From Calycina herbarum (Eukaryota > Ascomycota > Leotiomycetes > Helotiales > Pezizellaceae): a DNA stretch of 64,000 bases. The notes beneath the pieces are model-generated. The model was not told where the DNA came from, did no database searches, and saw only the letters and a list, made by a program, of their open reading frames with translations. Each line of letters begins with the position of its first letter. The stretch's first letter is position 1. The position numbers and the translations under genes are program-made. Location: positions 1-64,000 of the forward strand of contig LLEY01000084.1 in assembly GCA_001414485.1 (NCBI GenBank), read 5' to 3'. Shown piece by piece: positions 11,961 through 23,004 of the stretch.

Positions 11961-12391
11961 ACGGAAACGGAGGTGGCTTGAGGGAATGAGGGGAGGAGGG
12001 GGCGTGAGATTGGATTATGGGATATGATGATGTGAGTCTTGGAAGGGTTGAGGCATGAAAATAGTCTTTTGGACACAGGGGTTGCATTAAGAGGAGAAGG
12101 GGTGGATGCTTTTGCTTTTGGGTATTAGGCGTTATTGGTGGGACTTTTCTTTATTAGCTTTTTTGGTTTGCACTGATCATGATGGGGGTGTAGATACCAG
12201 GAAAATATGATATATGGGAATGATGTTAGATGTTTATTATTTGACTCTCTCTGTCTCAACTGAGACTTCCCCATCAAGGGGAAACCTAGAAGTGTGTCCA
12301 CATCACAAAGTATAGGTAACGGAAGACTGATACTGATTTCGATAGACAGGACTACTAGGGGTTCTTCGACGTGGTTGTGAATTTCTTTTGG
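11961..12391. other. Intergenic, 3' flank of the mannosidase gene
   Basis: G-rich then mixed sequence with no coding signal. It ends at the left terminal repeat of the element that follows. Confidence 0.5.
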
Positions 12392-13062
12392 CCCCCAAAT
12401 GTGAAGGTTAGATTACACGTGGCTTACTCGTACATTCTTTTTGGGGGCTAAAACAGTATCACGAGTAAGCTAGCAATCATCGAGTAAGCCACGAACCTTC
12501 AAGTTTGGGGATACATTCAACTCCCGCGCCATCACCTGATGGCCTCCTCAAACCCGGAAATCTCCAATTGTAGATGCTGTCTGCGCACCATTCCTGCGAA
12601 GGATTTCAAGCTACCAGTGCCAATGGACCTCCAAATAACATTTTGTATAGTTTCAATCCCCGGACTCAAGAACCGTACGTCATTCCTTTTCCTTACCTCG
12701 ACAAATCTGAATTTGGGCATGTTCCATCCTGCAAGATCGATCAGGCCGGGAAAGAACCCCACTTTGCTCTCCTTGACGTCCATCTCAATGTCCTCGAGAG
12801 TCACTACTCCCCCTAAATACATAGTCAGCAATTGAGAAGTATCAATTGGGGGCAAACTTACGATCTAGAGCTTTCTTCCTGACAAGCGTATGAGTTTTCT
12901 TGAGGATATTTTCCGAGTCAGCCACTTGCACATCGCGGTATCACCTGATGTCCAAAAGTAATGAAGTTAGCCAAGCATCGCAGTTGAAGGCCAAAAGAGT
13001 AAGCTAGCATATATCAAGTAAGCTACCATGTATCGAGTAAGCTAACCTTCACATTTTGAGGG
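12392..13062. mobile_element. Candidate TIR element carrying a gene fragment
   Basis: Left end CCCCCAAATGTGAAGGTTAG (12392-12411) is the near-perfect inverse of the right end at about 13042-13062 (CTAACCTTCACATTTTGAGGG). Inside, TGGCTTACTCG/CGAGTAAGCYA motifs follow the left end and precede the right end. A second inverted copy of the left end lies at about 12483-12512. No transposase is present. The cargo is a minus-strand coding fragment flanked by a 20-bp direct repeat (12525-12544 and 12934-12953, sharing ATCACCTGATG). I found no clear target duplication, so the exact borders are uncertain. Confidence 0.45.
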
Positions 13063-13255
13063 AAAAAGAGAGATTCACTCATAGCACTCTTGTCTTTTAA
13101 ATCAGTATTTGTACCTAGATGACGAGGTATTGGTTCTAAAAGACAAATGAATTCTTCGAAATAAGAGTAGCTGCTTACTCATGGCATACTCGCTATATAA
13201 TGGCTTACTCACTCTTTTTGTTCCCCATATGTTATTCTGGCTTACTCGATACTCT
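12419..13255. repeat. Cluster of GAGTAAGC / GCTTACTC motifs in both orientations
   Basis: The 10-11 base core CGAGTAAGCYA or its inverse occurs at about 12419, 12461, 12483, 13002, 13018, 13033, 13172, 13211 and 13241. The pair GTGGCTTACTCG (12418) and CGAGTAAGCCAC (12483) is a perfect inverted repeat. The last three copies lie outside the proposed element, so the motif may belong to a larger or second copy. Confidence 0.5.
12532..12933 (-). pseudogene. Intron-containing gene fragment without a start
   Basis: On the minus strand, a 3' coding part (to TGA at 12532) joins an upstream part across an intron (GTAAGT donor near 12867, TATTTAG acceptor near 12817) with matching phase. Upstream, a stop lies in frame just before the direct repeat, and there is no ATG or acceptor. 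The fragment is therefore 5'-truncated and kept its intron, meaning it was copied from DNA and not from mRNA. I do not recognise the product. Confidence 0.4.
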
Positions 13256-13709
13256 TAGAGCTCCACAAAAGCCTACACATATTTATCTGGGAATAACAAA
13301 GTTGTAGAATAGTTGTTTCTAAATAGAGAATCGGGTGTGGAAAAGTTGTTAAAGAAAAAGGCGAAGTTTCAAGGTCTCTTGACGCAAACACTCGAAAAAT
13401 GGTGCAGTGGATTGTTGAATAAGAAAAGTGCTGGGTTAGAAAATATATTCACCCCCCTTCTACTCCACCAATTGATACACCCCTTTAATTCTCGGTGATT
13501 CCGGTACATTTTTCACTGCTTTCTTCAGCTTGTGATTTCTCGCGAAAAATGTTGAATTTGTCTAGGTATGTTGTCATCTTATCATTAACTCCATTTCGAT
13601 TCCCTCCACGATCCTCTTGCGCCAGTTGAATTGCAATTTTAATCTTAATCAACTTCCCTTGTTTTCCCCCCAAACCTGTCCACGCCTCCGATATACGTCC
13701 CGAAGTGCT
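13063..13709. other. Intergenic
   Basis: Contains three further GCTTACTC motifs (13172-13251) and the 3' flank of the MsrA gene. Short frames at 13313-13498 and 13485-13673 lack any support. Confidence 0.5.
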
Positions 13710-14394
13710 CTAATCCAAAGGTGGGAAACTTCTCAAGAAGTGACTTGGGCATTCATAGCCACTTGGGTTGTTGTCAAGGTATCTAGCGACATGTTAGTAA
13801 CCGCTCGAAAACCCCCCCTTCTTTCTCTCGGACAAAAAGGGGAACTCACTTCTGATGATAATCCTCAGCATCCCACCATTCCCCCGCCTCCAAAATCTCC
13901 GTAACAACCTTCCCCTTCCACCACTTCTCATTAACCTTCCTCGTCACCTCCTCCGCCACCGCCTTCTGACTCTCATCATGCCAAAAAATCCCACTCCTAT
14001 ACTGACTCCCCCGATCCGGGCCTTGCTGATTACTAGTAGTAGGATCATGCATCCTATAAAAGAACTCAATCAACTCCCGATAACTGACCTTCTCCGGATC
14101 ATACACCACCTGCAACGCCTCCGCATGCCCCGTCGCACCGGAACAAACTGCTCGATAGGAGGGAGAGGATGTGTTTCCGCCTATGTAACCGACGCGAGCG
14201 TCGTAGAGACCGCGGGATTTGAATTCTCGTCGGAACATGTGTTCGACGCCCCAGAAACAACCTGCTGCTATGGTGGCTTTTTGGGCGCCGACGGGGAGGG
14301 TTGAGGCGGAGGAGTCGGGGGCGAGACGGAGGGAGGTGCTGGTGGTAAAGGGTCGTAGGAGACGGGAGAGGAAGGTGGGCATTGTGGTTGTCAT
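13710..14394 (-). CDS. msrA: Peptide methionine (S)-S-oxide reductase MsrA (205 aa)
   Basis: Exons 13850-14394 and 13710-13782, minus strand, join across a 67-bp intron with GTGAGT donor, TACTAAC branch site and GCTAG acceptor. The splice restores the family's C-terminus (DYHQKYLDNN...GYECPSH). The catalytic GCFWG motif is at residues 45-49 (C46). The conserved Tyr/Gly-rich core (RVGYIGGNT, SGATGHAEALQVVYDP) follows. MsrA reduces methionine-S-sulfoxide in proteins and free amino acids using thioredoxin. The first 25 residues are Arg/Ser/Thr-rich without acidic residues, so a mitochondrial form is plausible. Length is normal for fungal MsrA. Confidence 0.93.
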
Positions 14395-15493
14395 TGCGAG
14401 GAGGAAGATTGCGATCGCAAGGAGAAGGGCGCGGGGGGTGAGTGCGAGGGGCAGCTTGAATGTATTCGGGGTTTTTTGGGTTTGGTGTTTGGTGTGTTGT
14501 TCGTGAGGAGTAGTTGCGATTGGGGTATGGTTTTCAAAGTTTGAGATTATGCGGAAGGAGAGATGGCGAGGTTCAAGGAGAGGTTTATATAGATTTCAGA
14601 GCTCTCCCACAATGCGCGTATCAACTTCGTCAAGGCGTCATCGAGGGGTTCCGAGGCCCTTTGTTGTCAATGACAAATCAGATCGAGGTTTCGAGCCCCG
14701 CCACATTTCAGCCACGATGATTCCAAACATACATATAAAATTCCAAATCGTTGGAATTTGAGTTGTAAGAGTATGGAATCTTTTTAAGGGAGGCAAACTG
14801 ATTCAAAAAGAACTAACTGCTAGCTTTTACGCTCTCGTGATTTGAAATGGCTTGTTAAAGAAGAAATTCTAATAGTGAAGAGTAACATCAAAATGGTTTT
14901 TGTTGCAGCTCGCAATTTCCCAATTGTCCTAGAACCTTCAACTCATCTAAGTAGATCAGATGAAGTATGATTTTTCCAAAGCTAGTGAAGTATTCAAGAA
15001 GTGAAGCATGCAATGACAAGTCAAGTGTTTTTGTTGCACTTCGTGATTTTTCAAATGTCCCAAACTATTTGGAATAATGAGACAGATTAGATGAAAGTTC
15101 TTTTCTAGGTGATATAAAACGGAGTGAGGCAAGCAATTGACATGACTTTTGTTACATGTCGCAAATGTCTCAATTGAAGATTATGAACACTGAGTACTTT
15201 TCTGCTTGTAAGTTGGGAGGAAAACAGGAGCTTCTCTTCTAAACTCAGAAGAATTCCTTAGATTTCACAATTTAAGAAAGTAGATATGTCATGATCCCAA
15301 GATTGGGATGGAGTTCCCATACCAACATGAGGATATCAATTTTATGAATGTTTTTGTTATTTTTACATTTGAGAGAGGAGATTATCCACTTCTGCAAGAA
15401 AAATACGAGCCCAACCCCTTAACTCCCTAATAACCCCATGCTGGTGGTATTCAAAGGAAAATATCGCACACTCCCCCAAAAGCTAGCCTGCCT
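14395..15493. other. Intergenic between MsrA and the BI-1 family gene
   Basis: The MsrA promoter is at the left end. The middle (about 14890-15200) is a degenerate tandem repeat. I see no coding signal. Confidence 0.5.
14890..15200. repeat. Degenerate tandem repeat, unit ~115-130 bp, ~2.5 copies
   Basis: The line TTTTTGTTGCACTTCGTGAT is followed by a conserved CCCAA.. stretch, a GATGAAGT/GATGAAAGT box and a GTGAAGCATGCAA/GTGAGGCAAGCAA box. The series recurs starting near 14893, 15028 and 15148. Units are strongly diverged. Confidence 0.45.
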
Positions 15494-16780
15494 CTACTTC
15501 TTTCTTTGTTGCATCATCAAGATCTGTACCATTCTGATGAAGATATTGAGGAAGTCTAACTCCAAACTGATACTTTCGTTGACAGGATCCTTAGGAATCA
15601 AACCTCGCTCAGCCATTCGGGCGTGGGCGAGAATCTTTTGGATATCATAGAGAGTGAAGCCTCCGAAAACTGCCAATCCACCATAAAGCCAGATATTTTC
15701 GGTAAATGCGAGTGTTCGTACTGCGGTAACGGGAAGGACGAGAGGGGCGAATCCGGAGACGACGACGATTGCGAGACCTGCCATGAGAGGTCCACCGATG
15801 TAAAGGTATTTCTCTTGTTTAGCGGTAGCTCCGACGAAAGAGATCGATCCCATCATTGCCATAGTATACAGTCCCGCTCTGGCCATGATTGCTGGAGGTG
15901 CCATGAAGAGAAGAGGGGCGAGCAAGACACCTTGGGTTACGTTGAATGCCGACCAGAGAGCATATTTCTGTACATAGCTTTTGAAATGTTAGCGGAATTT
16001 CTGGATAAGAAAGTATTCGCGCGGAAGACAAGCTTTCGTTGTTCCAACTTTTTAGGATACTTTAAAATATTATCCCAACCATTTAAAAGAATGGAAAGGG
16101 TTAACCGAGAAACCTGGAACAATCGACTTCAATTGTGCCAAAGATCTAAGTTAAGCCTTTGAACTCTGATAGATTTGGAACATCGAGAAGAAATGTAGCT
16201 GCTGCTTTTCTTCTCCACCAGGAGGTATTGACACAACTTACTTATCTGGAGAAGTAGCTCTTGTTCCCATCATCGTACCAACACTGACAGCCAAACCTCC
16301 AATCATCACAATCCAAGGATTGGTCGCCATCATGCGGTATACAAGTGGTGACTGGAACATCGCCCGAGCCGAGACACCAATAATACCGATACCCAAGCCA
16401 GTATGCATGAATGTATCATTCAGATACGCTCTCTCATATGCTGGCATACCTCCATCCTCTCGGGTTTCGCGATTGAACATCAAATTGGTGACCACCAATC
16501 CACCTCCAACCATGGCGCCTCCCAGAGCGAGCTTTTGAAGTAACGTCGCGCTACTTGGAGTCGGCGAGACAGCGGGTTGTTGGTATGCTCTTGACTGTCG
16601 GAAGCCATTGCGAGCTTTTGTCCAGGCGTTGACGGGCGTGGCGGTTCGTGATGAAAAGAAGTTCTTTGCGGGTTTGCTGGAGTGAAATGATCGTACAGGC
16701 GCAGATTTGAAGGCGGATTTTGAGGCAGCTACCACGATGGTGGAGCCGAGTCGAAGAGGTTGTCGCATTGTAAATGCCAT
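15494..16780 (-). CDS. Mitochondrial Bax-inhibitor-1 family protein (TMBIM5/GHITM-like) (340 aa)
   Basis: Exons 16242-16780 and 15494-15977 (minus) join in phase 2, giving a continuous BI-1 domain. The N-terminus (MAFTMRQPLRLGSTIVVAAS then Arg/Ser/Lys-rich) is a typical mitochondrial presequence, which is why I start at 16780 and not at the upstream in-frame Met at 16990. About seven hydrophobic segments follow from residue ~85, including LALGGAMVGGGLVVTNLMF, GLGIGIIGVSARAMF and LYGGLAVFGGFTLYDIQKI. The C-terminus (DFLNIFIRMVQILMMQQRKK) is the usual BI-1 ending. TMBIM5-type proteins sit in the inner mitochondrial membrane and affect cristae, ion exchange and cell death. The 264-bp intron is unusually long because it holds a copy of a dispersed repeat. 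Confidence 0.85.
16029..16140 (-). repeat. Dispersed short repeat, copy in BI-1 gene intron
   Basis: Read on the minus strand this matches the copy at 51930-52090. It has the opening ATTGTTCCA, the middle GGATAAT, and the close CCTAAAAAGTTGGAACAACG. It lies wholly inside the intron and explains its length. Confidence 0.6.
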
Positions 16781-17354
16781 CTTGGTGCGGTTGTTTGCAG
16801 ACTCGAAGGAAGGTTGGCGATGGTGGTCGTATTTGAAGGATGGAGGCAACGTTTGTAGATGACGTTCTGCCCCGACCCTTCCAGAAGCTTTCTTAGCTGA
16901 GTCATGTGATGGGTTGCAAGGATGAGCTCGGCTTAAATCCGTGAATAAACCCCTGGCAAGCAGCTTAATTGATGACCAACCTGAATTCAATTCACGATTA
17001 CTTCACTCTGGAAACCTGATCTAGACAGGAAGTACGCGGAGATTCAATCTCCGGCTCAGGAAATGCAAGTCGAGTTGACTTTGTTTAGATTGGTCAACCA
17101 ACACGGATTTTGGGTTAAGAGCGGCGTGCAACGTAAAAACCCCGCGGCTTTGCAAGGGATCGGGCCCGACCGTGGAAACCTCCCGCGCAAGGCTTCAAAT
17201 GACTCCCGTCTACTACTTGCAAAGTAGAATTCAACTCTCCCCTCTACAACACCAAGTAATTCTCGCCGTCACCTCTCATGTTTGACCCTCCGTATGCCCG
17301 GATGGATAGAGCGTTTAGGAGGAAGTGAATACAATATACAAACACGGCAGAACC
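16781..17354. promoter_or_regulatory. Shared 5' region of BI-1 (minus) and Zn2Cys6 (plus) genes
   Basis: The two genes diverge from this 574-bp stretch. An in-frame extension of the BI-1 gene to 16990 exists but lacks mitochondrial-signal character. No specific operator could be assigned. Confidence 0.45.
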
Positions 17355-20163
17355 ATGTTCGCACAAGCCATAACTCCATCAACCGTCTCTCCCATGTTTC
17401 CCACGGCCTCCGCAGAAACCTCACCAGGTGCCGACCAACCACCCGATCCCTCGAGTCACGGACTGAGCCCTGAGCAGAGAAAGGCTTCCCATTCCGCTCC
17501 TCATGCCCTTACTGCCAGATCTTGTGTGACTTGTCGTCGCAGGTAAGCAGTTTTGACTGGATCAATGGGGCACAGCAAGACTGATTTTTTCGGTAGAAAA
17601 GTAAAATGTGATAAAAAGGAGCCATGCTCAAATTGCACGAAAGCTGGCTCTGCGTGCGTGTTCCCCGCTCCTGGAAGAGCCCCGCGACGCCCAAAAGTTG
17701 GTGGAAAGCAGACGAGTGAACGGGAGGCAGAGTTGCTGAAGAGGTTGAGAAGGTTGGAGGGTGTGGTCGAAGAACTCTCAGGACAGGTCGAGGTCGAGGC
17801 AGTCAAACATTCGCCCAATAGCGACAACTCCTCTACACACCGAGAAGGCGAATCTTCTTCAAATACGGACCCAATCTCCAAACCATATAAGCTGAGAGTA
17901 GTGGGAATAGACGAGGGCACACGCAGTAAAAAAGAATGGTTGACAAAAGCTTTCAAGATTGGTGAAGGACCGCCGAAGACCTCTTACGGCAAAGACGATA
18001 GACAGGGAGGGATCGGCCGAATGGTATTCGATGAGGGAAAGAGCCGCTATGTCTCCCATCCCTTTTGGAGTCAAATTACAGACGAGGTGGACGAGATACG
18101 AGAAATGCTCCATGACCAAGAGCTCGATTCTGATTCTGATGCCCCCATCGTACCACACGATGTCATCACAGATAGCAAACACCAAGCTTTCCTCATGGGA
18201 TACAGTAGTAATGATGTAGACCTCCAAAGTCTTCATCCGCTACCATCCCAAATACCCTTCTACTGGCAAACCTTTCTGGAAAATGTCCATCCTTTAGTGA
18301 AAATACTACATGCTCCAACCATGACCAAAACCATCAAAGAAGTTCAAAACAATTTGAACAACCTAAGCAAAAGCACCGAGGCATTGATGTTCTCCATCTA
18401 CTTTGCGACAATTACATCAATGAACGCGGAGCAAGTTCAATCCAATTTTGGCATTTCAAAAGCTACTCTGCTCAAGCAATATCGATTTGGTACGGAGCAA
18501 GCATTGGCCAGAGCTGGTCTGCTGAATACCAATGAAATTGTAACTGTTCAAGCTTTCATTCTGTTCTTGGTCTGCGTTCGGCGACACGACGACACCCGCT
18601 TCGTATGGACCATGACCGGTCTTGCTATTCGGATTTCTCAATCTCTTGGTCTACATCGAGATGGAGCGAAATTTGGTCTTCCGCCATTTGATACCGAGAT
18701 GAGGCGTCGACTATGGTGTAAGTTGATTTTACTTTAGTTCTCTGTTTCTTCGTCTCTCCTTATTTCCCGTTTCCTAATATCACAATCGGCGGGATTTCTG
18801 TTCTTCAAAAGCTAACGCCAGATTTCAGGGCAAGTGTGTACCTTGGATGTTCGCGCATCAGAAGATCATGGATCAGACCCCAGCATCCTCGACCACACAT
18901 TCGACACCGAATTCCCTACCTCATGTAACGACGAAGAGCTCGATCCAAATGCCACCGAGATGCCTCCTCGTCAGCTAGGAGTTTCAGAAATGACCTTTTG
19001 TCTCATTCGTTACGAGATTTGCAGTCTTTCTCGCAAAATATCTTACGTTCCTCCCGGACTCACGCCTTGCAGAACGAGATTGCAAGTACTTACTTTTGAG
19101 GATAAGGAGAAGATGGTCAAAGATTGCGCGAAACATATCGAAGAGACATATTTACAGTATTGTGAGGATGCGGGCCCGCTTTACTGGGTTGCTGCTACTG
19201 TTGCGAGGCTTATTATGGCTAAGGTTAGTCTTCATGTTTGACCCTGCGACACGGTTCTTCCCGGGTCGTCTTGCTTTACTTAACCCCCATTTGAAGGACG
19301 CACCGCTGACCAGCCAATCAATATAGATCACACTAATTCTCTACCACCCCCTCACACAACCAGGCAAAGTAAGCAACCTATCACAAGACACCCGCGACCG
19401 CCTCTTCATGTCCAGCATCGAAATCCTCGAATTCTCACAAGTCCTCCAAGCCGAAAGCACCACCAAGCAATGGGGCTGGCTCTTCGCAACTTACATCCAA
19501 TGGCACGCTATCGCCTATCTTCTCGGTGAACTAACCATCAGACCCAACTCCGCAATCGGCGAGCGTGCTTGGCGTGCACTCGACGGTGTTTTCGGTGATT
19601 GGGATTCAGCTATGAGTCACAGTAAGAGTGGAAGTGGTATGCTGTGGAAACCTTTGAAGAATTTAATGAGTAAGGCTAGACGGAAGAGGGAGGAGAATAT
19701 GGCACAAGCTGCGATTAATGGGGAGCAACTCACTCTTGGAATACCACTCCAACACATGCGTCCCCCGCCTACGAAATACGGAGGTCCATTACCTACTTTC
19801 ACTCCTATTGAAATCGGCAACGTGGACGCTATAAAGCAGGAACCGCAGCCGGAAACAAATCCTGTTTATCAACAACACCATCAAGAGCAACAAGCACAAC
19901 AGCAGGCGATGCCGCCCCAGATTGTTGGGATGGGAATGCTGGGCCCGGAACATATTCAACAACAACTTCAGCAGCAACAGATGCAACAAGGTGGACAACC
20001 TTGGTTGATGGATGATAATGCATTACTGGATCTTGATATGCAAGGTATGGATGGAGCGCCGAATTGGGAGGGATGGGATGATCTTGTTAAGGATTTTCAG
20101 ATGGATACGCAGACTGGCCCGGATATGCAGATGGGATTGGGTGGTGTTAATAATTGGTGGTAG
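17355..20163 (+). CDS. Zn2Cys6 fungal-type transcription factor (846 aa)
   Basis: Four exons: 17355-17542, 17597-18717, 18829-19223, 19327-20163. All junctions are GT-AG and in phase. The binuclear zinc cluster (CVTCRRRKVKC..C..C......C) at about residues 58-85 is interrupted by the first intron, a common arrangement. A short coiled-coil-like Leu/Glu/Arg segment follows (about 110-135). The middle region (about 210-560) is the fungal-specific transcription factor domain, with RISQSLGLHRDG and MRRRLWW motifs. The C-terminus is Gln/Met/Pro-rich (about 690-800), a likely activation region. It should act in the nucleus on CGG-containing sites. No target can be named. The nearest metabolic cluster is over 20 kb away. 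Confidence 0.88.
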
Positions 20164-21417
20164 GGTGGGTTGTGTTTGGCGATGAGTTATATGAGTGATG
20201 ATTTGGCGTTTCTCAAAGGAAAGCATGAAATTAAATGGAGGGGTTATTTGGAATGGGAAGATACACCCAGGGCTGGTTGGCTGGCGTTTTTTGGGCGGTG
20301 TACATTATGGACATATGTGGCTGGGATTTTCCACTCGACTAATTGAGATATTGAATGTGAAATATGAAAATTTGAGGTAACCCCGCTTCTCTCTCTTTTC
20401 GTTTGTTCGATTTGTTGTGTTGGAGACTCATTACTGTACCCTGGGAGATTCGATGCTGTCCAGTTGACTTTTCATCGTAAGTTGCTTTGAAGACCAGCTT
20501 CCTGGGAGTCTCCTCACGCAGTCTCCGCAGCACCAGAGCTTCACAATAGACTCTTGAGGGACTAAGGTCGCTCCTGCCCCCTCATTTGAATTTTGTTCAA
20601 CCCAGATCCTGCCTTTTGGGCAGAGAAGGAAGGCACGACACCCGGAATTCCAGGTCGCTCCTGCCCTCTTAATGTACTTCAGACCGCGACCGCAACCTTG
20701 TGCAGGGAAGGCGCGATCTAGCTCTAAGTAAGATATGAACCTCCCGGGTTCCCTTCCACGTACACAAATTTTGTGATTGTTTTCCGGTTGTTTCCCTTGA
20801 CACGAGTTTCGACGCACATTCTTCTTGTTCTGGGTGTCGCTAGATTTACATCATGCTACCGACATTCTGCTCGGTATTTTTAAGACATTGGGGTTGAGCT
20901 TGAGCTTGGTTGAGTATGGGATTCTGTGGAGGAGAGGATGCTGATTGAGGCTGCTTTGCTCGCTTGATGCCGGGACTAGGGTGGGGAGTATGTGATATCT
21001 TTTGGTCTGCACAGTTTGACATGAGTGTGGAATGAGGGGTGAGCTTGGGGATCTTGGATTTAGAGAGAAATGTTTCTTCACCGGGATTTGTGGATGTAGG
21101 AACTGGGCAATCATTATGGAATTAAGTTCTCAATTTGGGGCAAATATGAAACTCTATTATTCCGGAGTTTTGATGTAGTTGCGTGTTTGTTTTTCGGGGG
21201 AATTTGGAGGGGGGAGATGAGAGAAGATGAATATTTGCGAGGTTGTAGAAAATCGTTATTCGTATGAAGAGAATAGCTGGAAACCGTAAATCAAGAGACG
21301 AGATGACGACTTTGATGTTGTCGCTCAACTTGGTTAAGCCACACAACCGTCAAGGTAAAAATTCTTCACCAAAACCACACCCAACACCCTCATTTTCCGA
21401 AAAAGGGAATTGCAAAC
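20164..21417. other. Intergenic
   Basis: Holds an imperfect direct repeat (GTCGCTCCTGCCC at about 20567 and 20652, each followed by a related purine-rich segment). A long minus-strand open frame at 20431-20817 crosses the repeat. It has no recognisable domain and I do not call it a gene. Confidence 0.45.
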
Positions 21418-23004
21418 ATGTCATCTCTCACAGTTGATTACCACGTAGGTGGCATTAACTCTACACCGTGTGTTCTAATTCGCAAAACCTCTACCACACA
21501 GAATGAAAACCGTTTTGGTGTTTTCCAAGCTGCCCCCGCTGAAGGGTTCCGCCCAAACTTCAATCCGCTCACGGTGATAGAATTGGGGGTGTTTGATGCT
21601 CTTGTGATCTCGGGGTTATGCGTTCCTGATTTCTCTCCAGCTCGTTCGGGTATTCTCGGGACGTCCGTGGCAAACATTAAGCAACGGTTTTCACCGATCA
21701 TTGCTGGCTTTTCGCTGCAAGTTATTACCTCGGATTATGTACGAGAGAGATCGGATCAGGTAAGCACCGAGAAGACTTGCCAATTCGTGTGCGCTCTACT
21801 AATAAAAGAAATAGGCAAAAGTAGAACTCCGTGAAAATGGCGTCCCTCAGCCAGCTACCGCTATGCATGGCAATAATCCGCCGACTAGATGCCCCATTCT
21901 CGATCTACCTACAGGTTCGTGAACCAATTCCTAAAGTTTTCAATGATTTTTTGACTTATACGCTAACATCCTTGCCAACTAGAAATCCTCACCAAGATCG
22001 TTACGCTTTGTCTGGCACCTGAGGGTACGACACACCTCTTCACCAATTATGGTCGCAATAATCTCCCTATCAACGCCACGCACCAAGAAATCACTATTCT
22101 CTCCCATGATAATAATTACAATCTGGTGGATCCATTCGGTCTCTCCCGGGTATGCAAGCAAATTGGGGAGATCGTGCTTTCTGTCGTCGATGGTAGAAAT
22201 GATATATTCTGGCCGGCTGCCAAATTCGCAGGCGAGGGCGAGGGATACATTCTACCCACGCTTCCCCTGGACAATCCCCACCCGCAGCAATGGAGTCTTC
22301 AACGGCTACATTGGACCAAGATGTCAGCTCTAATTGAACACGTATTTTGCAAAATAGCACCAGAGGACTGCATGGTCTGTCAAGAAACCGCTTTATGCTC
22401 AAGTAGCCCGCTTCTGAAATATTTCAAGTTCACCGGTCGTTTAAACGTTGCGCTTTTAAAGAACATCTCTTTAAAGGTAGATTTCACCCGCTGCAGTCTC
22501 AAGCATGGCAATTTGGCGCGGGACTTCGGGTCTCTACACCCAAGACTTTTTATGAATAGCTTCGATGAAGTCCCCGTGTTGGCGGTCATTATTGGAGAAG
22601 TTTGTCCAATGTTGGAGACTATCAATTTGATTTTGAGCGGGGTGGACGTTCTCTTCAACGCCGTTTCCAGACTGAATCAAGGCTTAAAATACTCTGGAGC
22701 TACTCTGCGTCGCCAAAGAGCGATTGAAGAAATACTTCATTGTTTTCGCATGTTCGTGCCAGGAGTGAAATTGGTTTTGGGGGCAGAGATTGGTGGGGTT
22801 AAAGACTGGGGAGTTGGAGAAAACGGGGTCGGGGAAAGAGAGCTCTCCCAAAAAGAAAAAGAGATTCGAGAGCAGTGGAGAGTGTCATATTTGTGGTGTG
22901 CGAAGAAAGGCATTGCGCCTGCGACTTGGTTAGGGCTCAAACGCGGGAAGGGGTCTGAGACGGTCAAGGAGGGAGAGGATGAGTACATTAGAGAATGTCT
23001 CTAA
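21418..23004 (+). CDS. F-box-like/2EXR-family protein (487 aa)
   Basis: Exons 21418-21759, 21815-21914 and 21983-23004 are in phase and total 1464 nt. The second junction creates the F-box-like motif ILDLPTEILTKIVTLCL at about residues 140-158. The rest follows the plan of this fungal family: a short R-x-C-x-x-I segment (SRVCKQIGEIVL), an aromatic IFWP box, then a Leu-rich repeat-like part (VIIGEVCPMLETINLIL) that matches the pseudogene at 24753-26309 (IPILAKACPNIESLTLIM). Such proteins may be substrate receptors of ubiquitin ligases, but function here is unknown. The first 114 residues have no recognised domain. Confidence 0.7.

Noticed and set aside
16781..16990. Upstream Met extending the BI-1 family protein by 70 residues
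   Set aside because: The extension precedes and would bury a clear mitochondrial presequence that begins at the Met at 16780.
20431..20817. 128-codon minus-strand open frame with Cys/Trp-rich translation
   Set aside because: Spans an imperfect DNA repeat, lacks any recognisable domain or splice context. Probably non-coding repeat sequence.
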